A stretch of 34,311 nt of DNA from Neobacillus terrae. GTDB taxonomy: Bacteria; Bacillota; Bacilli; Bacillales; Cytobacillaceae. Both the position numbers and the translations under genes were made by a program. The DNA lies in assembly GCF_011393025.1 (NCBI RefSeq), contig NZ_JAAOEO010000031.1, forward strand, positions 1 to 34,311. Direction: 5' to 3'. This document shows positions 18,701-26,108 of the stretch, piece after piece. Below the pieces are notes generated by a model that was given only the letters and a program-made list of their open reading frames with translations, did no database searches and was not told the origin of the DNA. Numbering within the stretch: the first letter of the stretch is position 1; each line of letters begins with the position of its first letter.

Positions 18701-19101
18701 AAAACGCGATCTCTAACTTCTGTAGCTGTTTTTTGTATATCTGGTGAGTAACCAATATTCTTCAGATTGACAAGTACTGCGTAATAAATTGATAAATGAA
18801 CAGTAAAAATATCATTCTGAATTGGCAAATAAAGATGTTCCTGTTTTTTGTTCCACTGACTTTCAATTGTTTCAACCGTCTGAGAAATGAATGACTTATA
18901 TTCAGATAAAAGATTTTTATTTTGAAATTTCATCACCTGTTCTGTTAATAGCCAAGTCCATAATGCTTGTTCAATAGGAGTGGAAGAGGAGTTTTCTATT
19001 TCATTTTTTAATAAACCCTGAGCTTTTTCTTCTTTATCCTTTAATTGCAAATAGTGAATATGAAAGAAACTGGAGAGAGACTTTTCTGTAGTAAGGACCA
19101 T
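15745..19101 (-). CDS. Cytoplasmic GH31, isomaltosyltransferase paralogue, probable cycloalternan-opening enzyme
   Basis: 1118 aa from the ATG at 19101 (AAGGTG 6 nt upstream; an in-frame TTG at 19131 has no site). No signal peptide. Residues ~10-260 are an all-helical domain whose ENSFASTDLLLSVLPFGLF stretch resembles part of a GH15 toroid. Residues ~275-360 match the Ig-like module of CtsY, then the GH31 core: nucleophile Asp745 (FKTDGGEM), acid/base Asp811 (WAGDERS). Blocks shared with CtsY (EQWSDE, GGRWPNPK, QKDNDE, EMRNEYPNDYIKAY) mark it as a close paralogue, without the CBM35. Cytoplasmic GH31 relatives in Listeria degrade cycloalternan by cutting alpha-1,3 bonds to isomaltose; I infer the same here. 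It may correspond to ctsX of published clusters. It starts 33 bp after the GH15-like gene. Confidence 0.75.
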   Translation of the reverse strand: MVLTTEKSLSSFFHIHYLQLKDKEEKAQGLLKNEIENSSSTPIEQALWTWLLTEQVMKFQNKNLLSEYKSFISQTVETIESQWNKKQEHLYLPIQNDIFTVHLSIYYAVLVNLKNIGYSPDIQKTATEVRDRVFENQLKGGMVICSPENSFASTDLLLSVLPFGLFSPEDLVMVEAVKKMESSLVSNRRILDTPLSNEHSDLAASLLSWYFLEKGDKEKSKHYLGLNTGITGSSALYLKNIVEYYSSLEENHQIIHEPFGNGNRYEPQAYERFPKMPIENEEVIIQFIAPFSENAKAFIHVKTNAGTKKFQATYTNNGEKSYWQANIGCYIAHEEVAYQIEWSENDKNLTSAFYSFYPLEKLEIKNLVGNQIDGNSFEFWSDKGEYPFSLSLNTNLNTIHITKENKIEVRDELLDINKILTQHNLPRLYTDTNVAPITLLINRFGEWVDLSINFYSPSDERFFGMGERYHQLEYRGEILDCYVYNQYRDQGARTYMPLPFFFSSLGYGLHIDTSRYTKFDFAKTFDDLLSISVDQQADNGTTISFFKGTPSEIVGQFTNKTGPAEMVPVWALGPWMSSNNWDRDEIVREQVRKTTELQIPATVLVLEQWSDEATYYIFNDATYEATDGSTALSYEDYNHPQGGRWPNPKNLVKYINEHGMELILWQIPIMKYLNRQHHPQKDNDERYMIKEQYFIRDKNDEPYRIPEGWFKESLLMDFSNPEGVKWWFDKRKYLLDIGVAGFKTDGGEMVFGEHIQFADERSGSEMRNEYPNDYIKAYYEFAQKHRPNNSMTFSRAGYTGVQKIPAHWAGDERSTFDAFKRSLIAGLSAGLSGIIMWGWDLAGFNGEIPTAELFIRSAQMAAFCPIMQYHAESKAEFNQDRTPWNLAERTGDERAITGYRFYANVRMNLLPYIAEQAKLSVEKGKPLMRAMLLECPKDPKTYSMYDQYFFGDFLLVAPIIQEGSERRSVYLPENKWVNLFSKQVFDGARFIEVDAPLMEIPVFLRNNSCLITNVNKERLSIGQYVGNSIDSYQYPLVHIVSDQNFTYQGKDHLNNNWVVNVMHLEENSVLVEMETIQNEYAIAYTNTLDKKISLCLKDFESTHILGPRETKLIKFPVF

Positions 19102-19134
19102 TTTTTCACCTTTCTTCTGATTATTATGCAAGTC

Positions 19135-21027
19135 TTATGATTCAATAAGTAAGCATTGTCCTCCAACAATGGCCGAAATAAATTCTGCACATGCCCATGT
19201 AAGTGGGTTTATAAAGCACCTATCTTCTGAATTTGCATCAATAGCTTCTGGAAACAAACCATATGCGTTGGAATGATCAAGCATCCACTTAATTATAAAA
19301 ATAAAATTTTCCTTATTACCTACTAATACTTGGCACTGTGCATTGGCAGCTGTATTAAATATCCATGGACCATGGTGATACTCTTGTTCGCTATATCCAA
19401 TCCCGTAGTCGAAAAATGATTGGTCTTTCAAAGAAACATCCACCATGCTTTTAAAATTTTCTGTTACAGGATAACCGTATAAAGGGCCAAAATATTGTGG
19501 GGTATCATATTTCTGGACCAATTCATCTGCATAAAGTACATATCCATATCCATAGCGTTTCTGTTCTTTTAACCATGTCTCTGTTTCAATGTGCTCAGTT
19601 ATGGAATTTGCAAGGTCTTTCCATTTTTTTTCATGAAATGCATCATGATGATGGAAAGCAATACGGCTAGCTGACAATAATCCTCCCGTAATAAACATGT
19701 TTGAGGATGTTATATATGCTGGGCCAAATACTCCTTCATTCACACCACCCTCAGGACCAAACAAACCATTTTTCCGTTCAACTCTAAAAAGAACATTTGC
19801 AACATCTTTGACTTGCTCAAAAGGAACGATCCACTCGTTTGTTTCTTCAAAATACCTCTCCACTAAATGGAGGAAATATCCTTGGGAATCATATTGGTGA
19901 AAGACATTGTTATTGGCCCCTTCACTTGGTTGACCCAAAGCATTATACCTTTGATAAAACTCCCCGGTTCCTTCCTTTATTTTTCTTGCTGCTGCGTAAG
20001 TAATTATACTTTTTGCTTCTGGTAGAAAACCTGCATTCAGAAAGGCTTTTGCAATCATCAAAGAATCTCTTACATAGTAACTTGGTGAACCATTTGAATA
20101 GTAATGGCCTGTTATATCCGCTGGAACAAAACCATCAAGAAGACTTGCTTTTAATGCTATTAGATTTGTTTTAACCGTGCTTCGAAGAGGTTCGTTAAAT
20201 TTTTCAATAGGAAGAGAACCACTGTCGAGCCACTTTTTCCAATGTGTTTTCGCCGTTTTGAACATTCGTTCCCATTCATTAGGATTCCCCTGTGAATCTT
20301 CCATAATGTTTTTTATTGAACCTGCCTGTATCATCCATCTGACTGTTTTTTCCTTACCTGGTTCTAAGTTTATGGATTTCTTTGTAACAATTCCTATCAT
20401 AGTATTGCTTGTAAAGTCATCAGCACAATCACTTTCTTTATGATTAAGAGTCTGTTGGAGTGTTCTATAAACAAATCCGGTTGGACTTTCCTTATAAAAG
20501 TAAGTTTCATCAGCCTGTTCACCAATAATGTGTAAAACGGTTTGATCATTTTCCCACTTCAAGGACTGATTATTGTAGGAAAGCCGCTTGAAACTTGGAT
20601 TACGTAAGATAATGTAACCACCTGCAACAAATGTTTGTTCTATTAAACTTTCATTTTTAATAGTAGTTTCAAATACAATTTGATCCTGATTTGTTGCGTA
20701 AACTTTTTCAGTCCAAAACAAATCTTCATTTACTTGTGATTGGAAAGTAGTTGAATAGCAGAATCCCTCTTCAACAGTTGATGCATAAGGATGTTGGTGA
20801 ACAGGATGTGTATCCTTGGAAATTAATCGATTAGCAAGTTCAATTTCTCCCGAGGAGGCATGTTGAATATAAGTAGTTGCGGTATGAATAAGATCCTGCT
20901 GGAAAGAACCATAAAAGAAATGCTGTATTCCCGTACCTTGCCAATCCACAATCCCATTATCAACACCGTACAAGGCAGATATGTGGTCATTTCCAATTAT
21001 TCCAATGCCTGGGTAGCGACTTTCCAT
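19135..21027 (-). CDS. GH15-like glucoamylase/glucosidase, cytoplasmic
   Basis: 630 aa from the ATG at 21027, which has GGAGG 8 nt upstream. An in-frame start at 21087 would add a hydrophobic stretch resembling a signal peptide, but it lies inside the preceding gene and has no site, so I reject it and call the protein cytoplasmic. The N-terminal half is a beta-sandwich (YPGIGIIGNDHISALYG). The C-terminal half is an (alpha/alpha)6 toroid with SPSYYVRDSLMIAKAFLNAG, QYDSQGYFLHLVERYF, FGPEGGVNEGVFGPAYITSS and a GLFPEAID...INPLTWACAEF end, the pattern of GH15 glucoamylases and glucodextranases. The usual WEER-type acid motif is altered to FGPEGGVNEG. Likely role: removing terminal glucose from isomaltose-type products. 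It overlaps the preceding gene by 31 bp, so the two are probably translationally coupled. Confidence 0.7.
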   Translation of the reverse strand: MESRYPGIGIIGNDHISALYGVDNGIVDWQGTGIQHFFYGSFQQDLIHTATTYIQHASSGEIELANRLISKDTHPVHQHPYASTVEEGFCYSTTFQSQVNEDLFWTEKVYATNQDQIVFETTIKNESLIEQTFVAGGYIILRNPSFKRLSYNNQSLKWENDQTVLHIIGEQADETYFYKESPTGFVYRTLQQTLNHKESDCADDFTSNTMIGIVTKKSINLEPGKEKTVRWMIQAGSIKNIMEDSQGNPNEWERMFKTAKTHWKKWLDSGSLPIEKFNEPLRSTVKTNLIALKASLLDGFVPADITGHYYSNGSPSYYVRDSLMIAKAFLNAGFLPEAKSIITYAAARKIKEGTGEFYQRYNALGQPSEGANNNVFHQYDSQGYFLHLVERYFEETNEWIVPFEQVKDVANVLFRVERKNGLFGPEGGVNEGVFGPAYITSSNMFITGGLLSASRIAFHHHDAFHEKKWKDLANSITEHIETETWLKEQKRYGYGYVLYADELVQKYDTPQYFGPLYGYPVTENFKSMVDVSLKDQSFFDYGIGYSEQEYHHGPWIFNTAANAQCQVLVGNKENFIFIIKWMLDHSNAYGLFPEAIDANSEDRCFINPLTWACAEFISAIVGGQCLLIES

Positions 21028-22844
21028 AATCGAGCCTCCTCTTGCCCAAAAGCAAAATATAAAGCATAAGCTAAAAAGCCAGCGCAAGTTGCAAAGTGTT
21101 CACCTGTCTCTGGCAGACCAGTATGTTCATTAATACTTTCGCAGGCAATTCCATTATCCAAAGCAGTTCTTAACAATATATCTTTTGCTTGTTCTTTTCT
21201 TCCTGAAAGAAGGCTGTTCGCAATAGATAAAACCCAAGGATGGTCTGCGTGCTCACATCCAAGTTCCTCAAACTCACATCCATTAAATGCGTATGAATAT
21301 CTATGAGAACGGATAAGACGTACTGTATTTTGATAAACCTTATCATCAGGGGATGTAAAACCATAGTAAGCCAACAGTTGTAAACTGCCTGGAGGCTCAT
21401 CATATACGTTATAATTTCCATCACAATCAATTGACCAGGCAAAATGGCTTCCATATTCCTCATCTTCAAATATACAATGATAATAAATTGCTTCCTTAAT
21501 AGCGTTTGCTTTTTGTTCAAAAGATTGATTGTAAAGATAAGTTGAATGAAGAGAAAGTTCATTTAAAATCGTATAAGCTTTCCACACCAGCACATTATTA
21601 TAAGTCAAATAAGGATAAACAATTGGATCGTCTGTAGGTTGCAGAAAAGTTTTGTATAGGGGGATCTCCGGATGTTTGTTTTCGTCTAATCGCTCGAGTA
21701 TTAATTCAATTCCGTCCTGTATATAGCTTTTATTTAATATGGAGTAATCATTTGTTTTTTGAATATACATGTACAATGCAATGATAGGGGCACATAATTC
21801 ATCTAACTCAAAACCTGGTTCAAGAACAATGCCATCGATATATCTACTATGAACACCAATATTTTTTCGCTGTGTGGTAAATACATATGTTAGCATCTCT
21901 TTCGCTCTTTTCGAATCCACCTGTAAAATCATTGGAAAACTCCATAATAAGCTATCTCTATCCCAATACGCAGCAGAAACATAATATCTAGGGCTTCTGG
22001 ATGTAACTAAAACATTTTCTTCTGTATCGAAAGTTAATCCCGTTGCATAAAAGTAATTAAAAAATGCATTGAGATTCATAATCTGTTCTAGTTTATCCTC
22101 ACCAACCAGTGATAAGTGCCTTGTAAACAGCCAGTCTGTTGAACGCTTTAATAGATTCTTAGCATTCTGCCTTTTCATTTCTTTTGCAGATGTTGCTGCC
22201 CCAACCTCTTCTATTCCAATTCCCCAATAAACAATAAAAGATTTCTCTGTATTTGGCTCTAAGTCAAGGTTCCTGCCAAATTTAAACTCAACCTGATTTT
22301 TACTTCTATTATTCCATTCATCAATCTGCAAAGAATGGCTATACATTGGAGCTAATGCTAGTTTTGATGTTTCCGTATGTAATTCCATTACACTTGAATC
22401 ATTCCAACCACTGGGGAATACCTGTAAATCCCCTTTAAATTTCTTTGTTTCATTAATCGTATGATTCGTATGATTCCACTCACCTTTAAAACCAAATGAT
22501 ACATTTACTGTACTGGATGACAGATTTTTTACTATTAATTCGTAATAAAATCCTCTCTCTCCAACAGGGGCGTGGATTGTACCTTTATATTGAAGGTAAT
22601 CTTTCTCTCCATTGAAGGTTGGTATCCAATTATGCAATCTGTTCCAAGATAATTCTTCAAACCTAAAAGATTGATTGTTATCTTCTATAAATGGCTGTAA
22701 GAAAGGAGCTCCAACAATTTCTAATAGCCCCCTGTATTGCATACTTAAAACATTAATACTTTCTATACTTCCATCTTGTCTTAGTGTAGGCAGTGCCACC
22801 ATTTCATTCCCGGTAGGGATATAGGTTTCAAGGACTGTAGTCAT
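20997..22844 (-). CDS. GH125-like (alpha/alpha)6 exo-glycosidase, cytoplasmic
   Basis: 615 aa, no signal peptide; ATG at 22844 with a perfect AGGAGGT 6 nt upstream. The N-terminal ~220 residues are beta-rich, followed by a helical toroid. SPRYYVSAAYWDRDSLLW (about 284-301), FELDELCAPIIALYMY (about 345-360) and HPWVLSIANSLL (about 535-546) line up with the GH125 blocks around WLRDS, ELDSLCYP and RPWFAWANSL. The C-terminal ETGEHFATCAGF resembles other six-hairpin glycosidases. Known GH125 enzymes are metal-independent exo-alpha-1,6-mannosidases of about 430 aa. Here the extra N-terminal domain and the alpha-glucan setting argue for an alpha-glucosidic substrate, perhaps alpha-1,6 bonds of isomaltose units. 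The family assignment is by motif only. Confidence 0.6.
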   Translation of the reverse strand: MTTVLETYIPTGNEMVALPTLRQDGSIESINVLSMQYRGLLEIVGAPFLQPFIEDNNQSFRFEELSWNRLHNWIPTFNGEKDYLQYKGTIHAPVGERGFYYELIVKNLSSSTVNVSFGFKGEWNHTNHTINETKKFKGDLQVFPSGWNDSSVMELHTETSKLALAPMYSHSLQIDEWNNRSKNQVEFKFGRNLDLEPNTEKSFIVYWGIGIEEVGAATSAKEMKRQNAKNLLKRSTDWLFTRHLSLVGEDKLEQIMNLNAFFNYFYATGLTFDTEENVLVTSRSPRYYVSAAYWDRDSLLWSFPMILQVDSKRAKEMLTYVFTTQRKNIGVHSRYIDGIVLEPGFELDELCAPIIALYMYIQKTNDYSILNKSYIQDGIELILERLDENKHPEIPLYKTFLQPTDDPIVYPYLTYNNVLVWKAYTILNELSLHSTYLYNQSFEQKANAIKEAIYYHCIFEDEEYGSHFAWSIDCDGNYNVYDEPPGSLQLLAYYGFTSPDDKVYQNTVRLIRSHRYSYAFNGCEFEELGCEHADHPWVLSIANSLLSGRKEQAKDILLRTALDNGIACESINEHTGLPETGEHFATCAGFLAYALYFAFGQEEARLWKVATQALE

Positions 22845-22874
22845 TCAATTACCTCCTATATTATAAGTTCATTG

Positions 22875-22910
22875 AACAGGAGAAGCTGATTCTTTTAAGC
22901 TTCTCCTGTT
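22875..22910 (-). promoter_or_regulatory. Stem-loop immediately after the binding-protein gene
   Basis: A perfect 13 bp inverted repeat (aacaggagaagct at 22875-22887, agcttctcctgtt at 22898-22910, 10 nt loop) lies 19 bp after the stop at 22929. Neither side has a T-tract. In ABC sugar operons such a hairpin often protects the 3' end of the binding-protein message, giving more of it than of the neighbouring genes; that role is inferred. Confidence 0.6.
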
Positions 22911-22928
22911 GATCAACTTACAAATGGC

Positions 22929-24218
22929 TTACTTAACTAAGCTTTGAACTTGCGGCTGAAGTTCATTTAGTGCTTCTTTAGGAGTTTTCTTACCTAACTT
23001 GACTAAATCTAATTCTTTAGTAAAAGTATCCGTTAATTTATTCCACTCAGGAATTACCGGAGGAACAACCAATGTATCTAAAGCATCAAAAACTACTTTT
23101 CTATTTTGTGGAGGGGTTTGTTGCAAATAAGAATTTACTAAATCTGTATTGCTAACTGCAGGCAATTCCCATGAACTATCTACGCGAATCTTTGCAGCAT
23201 CTTTGCTGGCGCTCATGAATTTCAACCATTTCCACGCAGCTTCAGGATGTTTTGAATCTTTAGAGATTGCTAGAGAGTTCGCGAAAAAGTGATGTGCTTT
23301 TTGAGTATTACCTGGTTCTAAAGCAATATCCCATTTAAAAGGTGTATCTTTGAATGAATCCATCATCCAAATACCTGTACGCAACATTGCAATTTTTCCA
23401 GCCTTAAAGAGATCTCCATCAGACTGGCCAGACATTTTTGCATCGGTTGGAGTTACACCATATTTGTTAACTTTATCTACCATCCACTGTAAAGCTTCAA
23501 TATTCTCTGGACTATTTACAGTTGCTTTGGTTTTATCTTTATTAAAGATTGATCCGCCATTTTGAGCGATTGTTTTATAGAATTCCCAAAATTGAATTGG
23601 AGCATAGGTTCCATAAATCCCTTTATCTTTATTTGTTAATTTCTTTGCAGCATCCAATTCGTCTTTCCATGTCCAATCAGCATTAGGATAAGACACACCT
23701 GCAGCATCAAATAGATCTTTGTTATAATAAAGAACTACATCAGAAAAGGATTCAACCATTCCATACTGTTTGCCCTTGTATTGAAATGCATCGAATGCTT
23801 TTTGATTAATTTCAGATGGATCAAACTCTTTATCTGCTTTTAATAAATTATCAAGTGGTAATAATGCTCCTTTAGATGCGTAATTTACAAAGTTCTCATA
23901 ATTCAACTCAAAAGTGTCAGGAGCAGATCCGCCAGCCAGGCGTGTCTGTAATTTTGTAAAATAATCATCAAATGACGCCATCTCATACTTGATCTTAATA
24001 TTTGGATTTTGTGCCTCAAAAGCAGAAATCATAGCCTTTAAATCTTTTTCATGCTGGTCCCCTGGAGAAAAAGTGAAGTAGTCAATTGTCACTTTCTCAT
24101 CTTTCGCTTTATTGCTATTCTCATTCTTAGAGGAAGTGGTTTTTTGTCCGCTACATGCTGTAAGTATCAATATTAATGATAAAAACAAAACAGTTATGAA
24201 TTTAAATGAATTTCGCAT
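22929..24218 (-). CDS. ABC sugar importer solute-binding lipoprotein (CUT1)
   Basis: 429 aa from the ATG at 24218 (a GGGGGC site ~11 nt upstream; an in-frame TTG at 24236 gives 435 aa with no site). A type II signal peptide ends in the lipobox LTAC, with the lipidated Cys at residue 22, so it is anchored outside the membrane. The mature protein is an extracellular solute-binding family 1 protein of normal length: TIDYFTFSPGDQHEKDL, AFEAQNPNIKIKYE, LAGGSAPDTFELNYENF, then MLRTGIWMMDSF and HHFFANSLAISKDSKHPEAAWKWLKFM. It should capture cycloalternan or the oligosaccharides made by CtsY/CtsZ. It is separated by 121 bp from the upstream permease gene, and its 3' hairpin suggests separately tuned levels. 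Confidence 0.85.
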   Translation of the reverse strand: MRNSFKFITVLFLSLILILTACSGQKTTSSKNENSNKAKDEKVTIDYFTFSPGDQHEKDLKAMISAFEAQNPNIKIKYEMASFDDYFTKLQTRLAGGSAPDTFELNYENFVNYASKGALLPLDNLLKADKEFDPSEINQKAFDAFQYKGKQYGMVESFSDVVLYYNKDLFDAAGVSYPNADWTWKDELDAAKKLTNKDKGIYGTYAPIQFWEFYKTIAQNGGSIFNKDKTKATVNSPENIEALQWMVDKVNKYGVTPTDAKMSGQSDGDLFKAGKIAMLRTGIWMMDSFKDTPFKWDIALEPGNTQKAHHFFANSLAISKDSKHPEAAWKWLKFMSASKDAAKIRVDSSWELPAVSNTDLVNSYLQQTPPQNRKVVFDALDTLVVPPVIPEWNKLTDTFTKELDLVKLGKKTPKEALNELQPQVQSLVK

Positions 24219-24339
24219 ACCTTTTATTGCCCCCAATTCAAGATAAGATAAGTTAATTGACTTTCAAAAGACAGAATTATCATCTTCTTTTTCCTCACAG
24301 CCTCCGGTTACCACCTCCTAAAACAATAATTATTCCTTG

Positions 24340-25221
24340 TTATTCTTTCATTCCACTAAGCGTAATACCTTGGATAAAGTACCGCTGAGCGAATAAATAA
24401 ACCGCTAAGACAGGAATAACACTTATAACAACTCCGGCCATCATTAAATTCCAATTTGTTTCCCATCGGCCCTGCAGTAAAGAGAGACCCAAAGGAAGCG
24501 TCATCATTTTTGGATTACTGACGACAATTAATGGCCATAAATAGTTATTCCAAGATTGCATAAACGAAAATACAGCAAGGGTGGCAAGAGCCGGTTTCGC
24601 AAGCGGAACAATAATTTGGGCAAATACCCTAAAGTGGCTGGCCCCATCCATAAATGCAGCTTCTTCTAATTCTTTTGGTATTCCTAAAAAAAACTGACGG
24701 AGTAAAAAGGTGCCAAATGCGTTAAACATTCCTGGTAAGATGAGACCTTGATATGTATCTAACCAGCCCAAATATTTCATTAAAATAAACTGTGGAGTCA
24801 TTGTTACCTGAGATGGCACCATAAGAGTGGCTAAATAAACTAGAAAAATGAGATCTCTTCCTTTAAACTCCAAACGCGAAAAAGCATAAGCGGCCATCGA
24901 GCATAGAAGAATCTGTCCTAAGGTAGATATAATCGCAACAAAAAAGGAATTCCATAGAAACCTGTAAACAGGAAAAGCTTCTGTTACATTTTTATAATTA
25001 TCAAAGTTTAATTCGTCTGGAATCAACTTGGGAGGCAAAACCATTGTTGCCCCAGTTGTTTTTAAAGAAGTGGAGATCATCCATACAAATGGGATGATCA
25101 TAATGACAGCCCCGAGTACTAAAACTAGATAAAAGAGTATTTTCTTTGCTACCTTATAGGAATCAAGCTCACTGATTTTTATGACAGGCGTAGCAGATTG
25201 TATATGTTGTTTAGTTTCCAT
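24340..25221 (-). CDS. CUT1 ABC sugar transporter permease (MalG-like)
   Basis: 293 aa from the ATG at 25221 (AAAGG 10 nt upstream); a TTG two codons earlier is less likely. After a ~25-residue cytoplasmic start, six membrane segments are visible, beginning with ILFYLVLVLGAVIMIIPFVWMIS. The cytoplasmic coupling loop is EEAAFMDGASHFRVFAQIIVPLAKP, the EAA motif of binding-protein-dependent permeases. The end (AQRYFIQGITLSGMKE) is diagnostic of MalG-type proteins. It overlaps the preceding permease gene by 11 bp. No ATPase gene accompanies the pair, as is usual for Bacillus CUT1 systems that share a housekeeping MsmX-type ATPase. Confidence 0.9.
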   Translation of the reverse strand: METKQHIQSATPVIKISELDSYKVAKKILFYLVLVLGAVIMIIPFVWMISTSLKTTGATMVLPPKLIPDELNFDNYKNVTEAFPVYRFLWNSFFVAIISTLGQILLCSMAAYAFSRLEFKGRDLIFLVYLATLMVPSQVTMTPQFILMKYLGWLDTYQGLILPGMFNAFGTFLLRQFFLGIPKELEEAAFMDGASHFRVFAQIIVPLAKPALATLAVFSFMQSWNNYLWPLIVVSNPKMMTLPLGLSLLQGRWETNWNLMMAGVVISVIPVLAVYLFAQRYFIQGITLSGMKE

Positions 25222-26095
25222 CGCCAACCATCCTTTTTTGAATTCTTAATTGGAGGAGAGTTATGAAAAAGATTATAAAAAAGAGTAACCATGAAATAGC
25301 TGACGCATTTCCCATCTCAAAGTAACGGAAAGCATGGTTATAAATTCGTTCAACAATAACACTTGTTGAATCTGCCGGACCGCCTTCTGTCATAATCATT
25401 ACTTGATCAAAAACCTGGAAAGAATTTATCAAGGAAATCACAGTTACAAAAAAAGTCGTTGGATTTAAAAGCGGTAAGGTGATATGCCAAAATTTTTGCC
25501 ATGCAGAGGCACCATCCATCTCAGCTGCTTCATAGTAACTTGGAGAAATTCCTTGTAACCCAGCAAGATATATAACCATTACGAATCCTAAGTCTTTCCA
25601 TACACTAGTTAAAATAATAGCCGGCATAGCCCAATTTGGGTCTTGTAACCAGGCCGGACCGTTTATGCCAAACTGTGAAAGAAAATAGTTCACAAGCCCA
25701 TATTCAGGATTGAATAACCATTTCCATATCAATGACACAGCAACCCATGATGTAACAACCGGAACGAAATATGCAGCTCGAAAAAATGTAATTCCTTTTA
25801 GCTTCTGATTTAAGATAAGAGCTATGGCAAGGGCACCAACCATTACGAGCGGTAAATAACCGGCAATAAAATAAAATGTGTGCCCTAGCGCAGCCCAAAA
25901 CTCTTTGTTTGTTAGTGTTGTTTTATAATTTTCAATACCTATCCACTTTGGTGGAGAAAGTAAATCCCACTGTGTGAAACTAATTCCGAGTGATGCTACA
26001 ATTGGAATTCCAATGAAAAAGAGAAATCCAAGCAAATTCGGTAGCAAAAATGCACTTATAACTAAGAACTTTTTTAAACCATGGTCACCTACCAT
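25211..26095 (-). CDS. CUT1 ABC sugar transporter permease (MalF-like)
   Basis: 294 aa; ATG at 26095 with GGAGG 8 nt upstream. Six membrane segments, beginning with FLVISAFLLPNLLGFLFFIGIPIVASL, then the SFTQWDLLSPPKWIGIENY periplasmic-side stretch typical of MalF/UgpA proteins. The EAA loop is YEAAEMDGASAWQKFWHITLPLLNP and the protein ends in a membrane segment near LFFIIFFITLLQLRIQKR. It forms the channel heterodimer with the next gene product. It begins 13 bp after the ROK regulator stop, so the two are almost certainly co-transcribed. Confidence 0.9.
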   Translation of the reverse strand: MVGDHGLKKFLVISAFLLPNLLGFLFFIGIPIVASLGISFTQWDLLSPPKWIGIENYKTTLTNKEFWAALGHTFYFIAGYLPLVMVGALAIALILNQKLKGITFFRAAYFVPVVTSWVAVSLIWKWLFNPEYGLVNYFLSQFGINGPAWLQDPNWAMPAIILTSVWKDLGFVMVIYLAGLQGISPSYYEAAEMDGASAWQKFWHITLPLLNPTTFFVTVISLINSFQVFDQVMIMTEGGPADSTSVIVERIYNHAFRYFEMGNASAISWLLFFIIFFITLLQLRIQKRMVGDGN

Positions 26096-26108
26096 AAAGA
26101 ATCCTCCA

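Noticed and set aside
21028..21087. N-terminal extension of the GH15-like protein that looks like a signal peptide.
   Set aside because: It lies in the coding sequence of the preceding gene, has no ribosome binding site, and the ATG at 21027 has a strong GGAGG. The protein is therefore taken as cytoplasmic.
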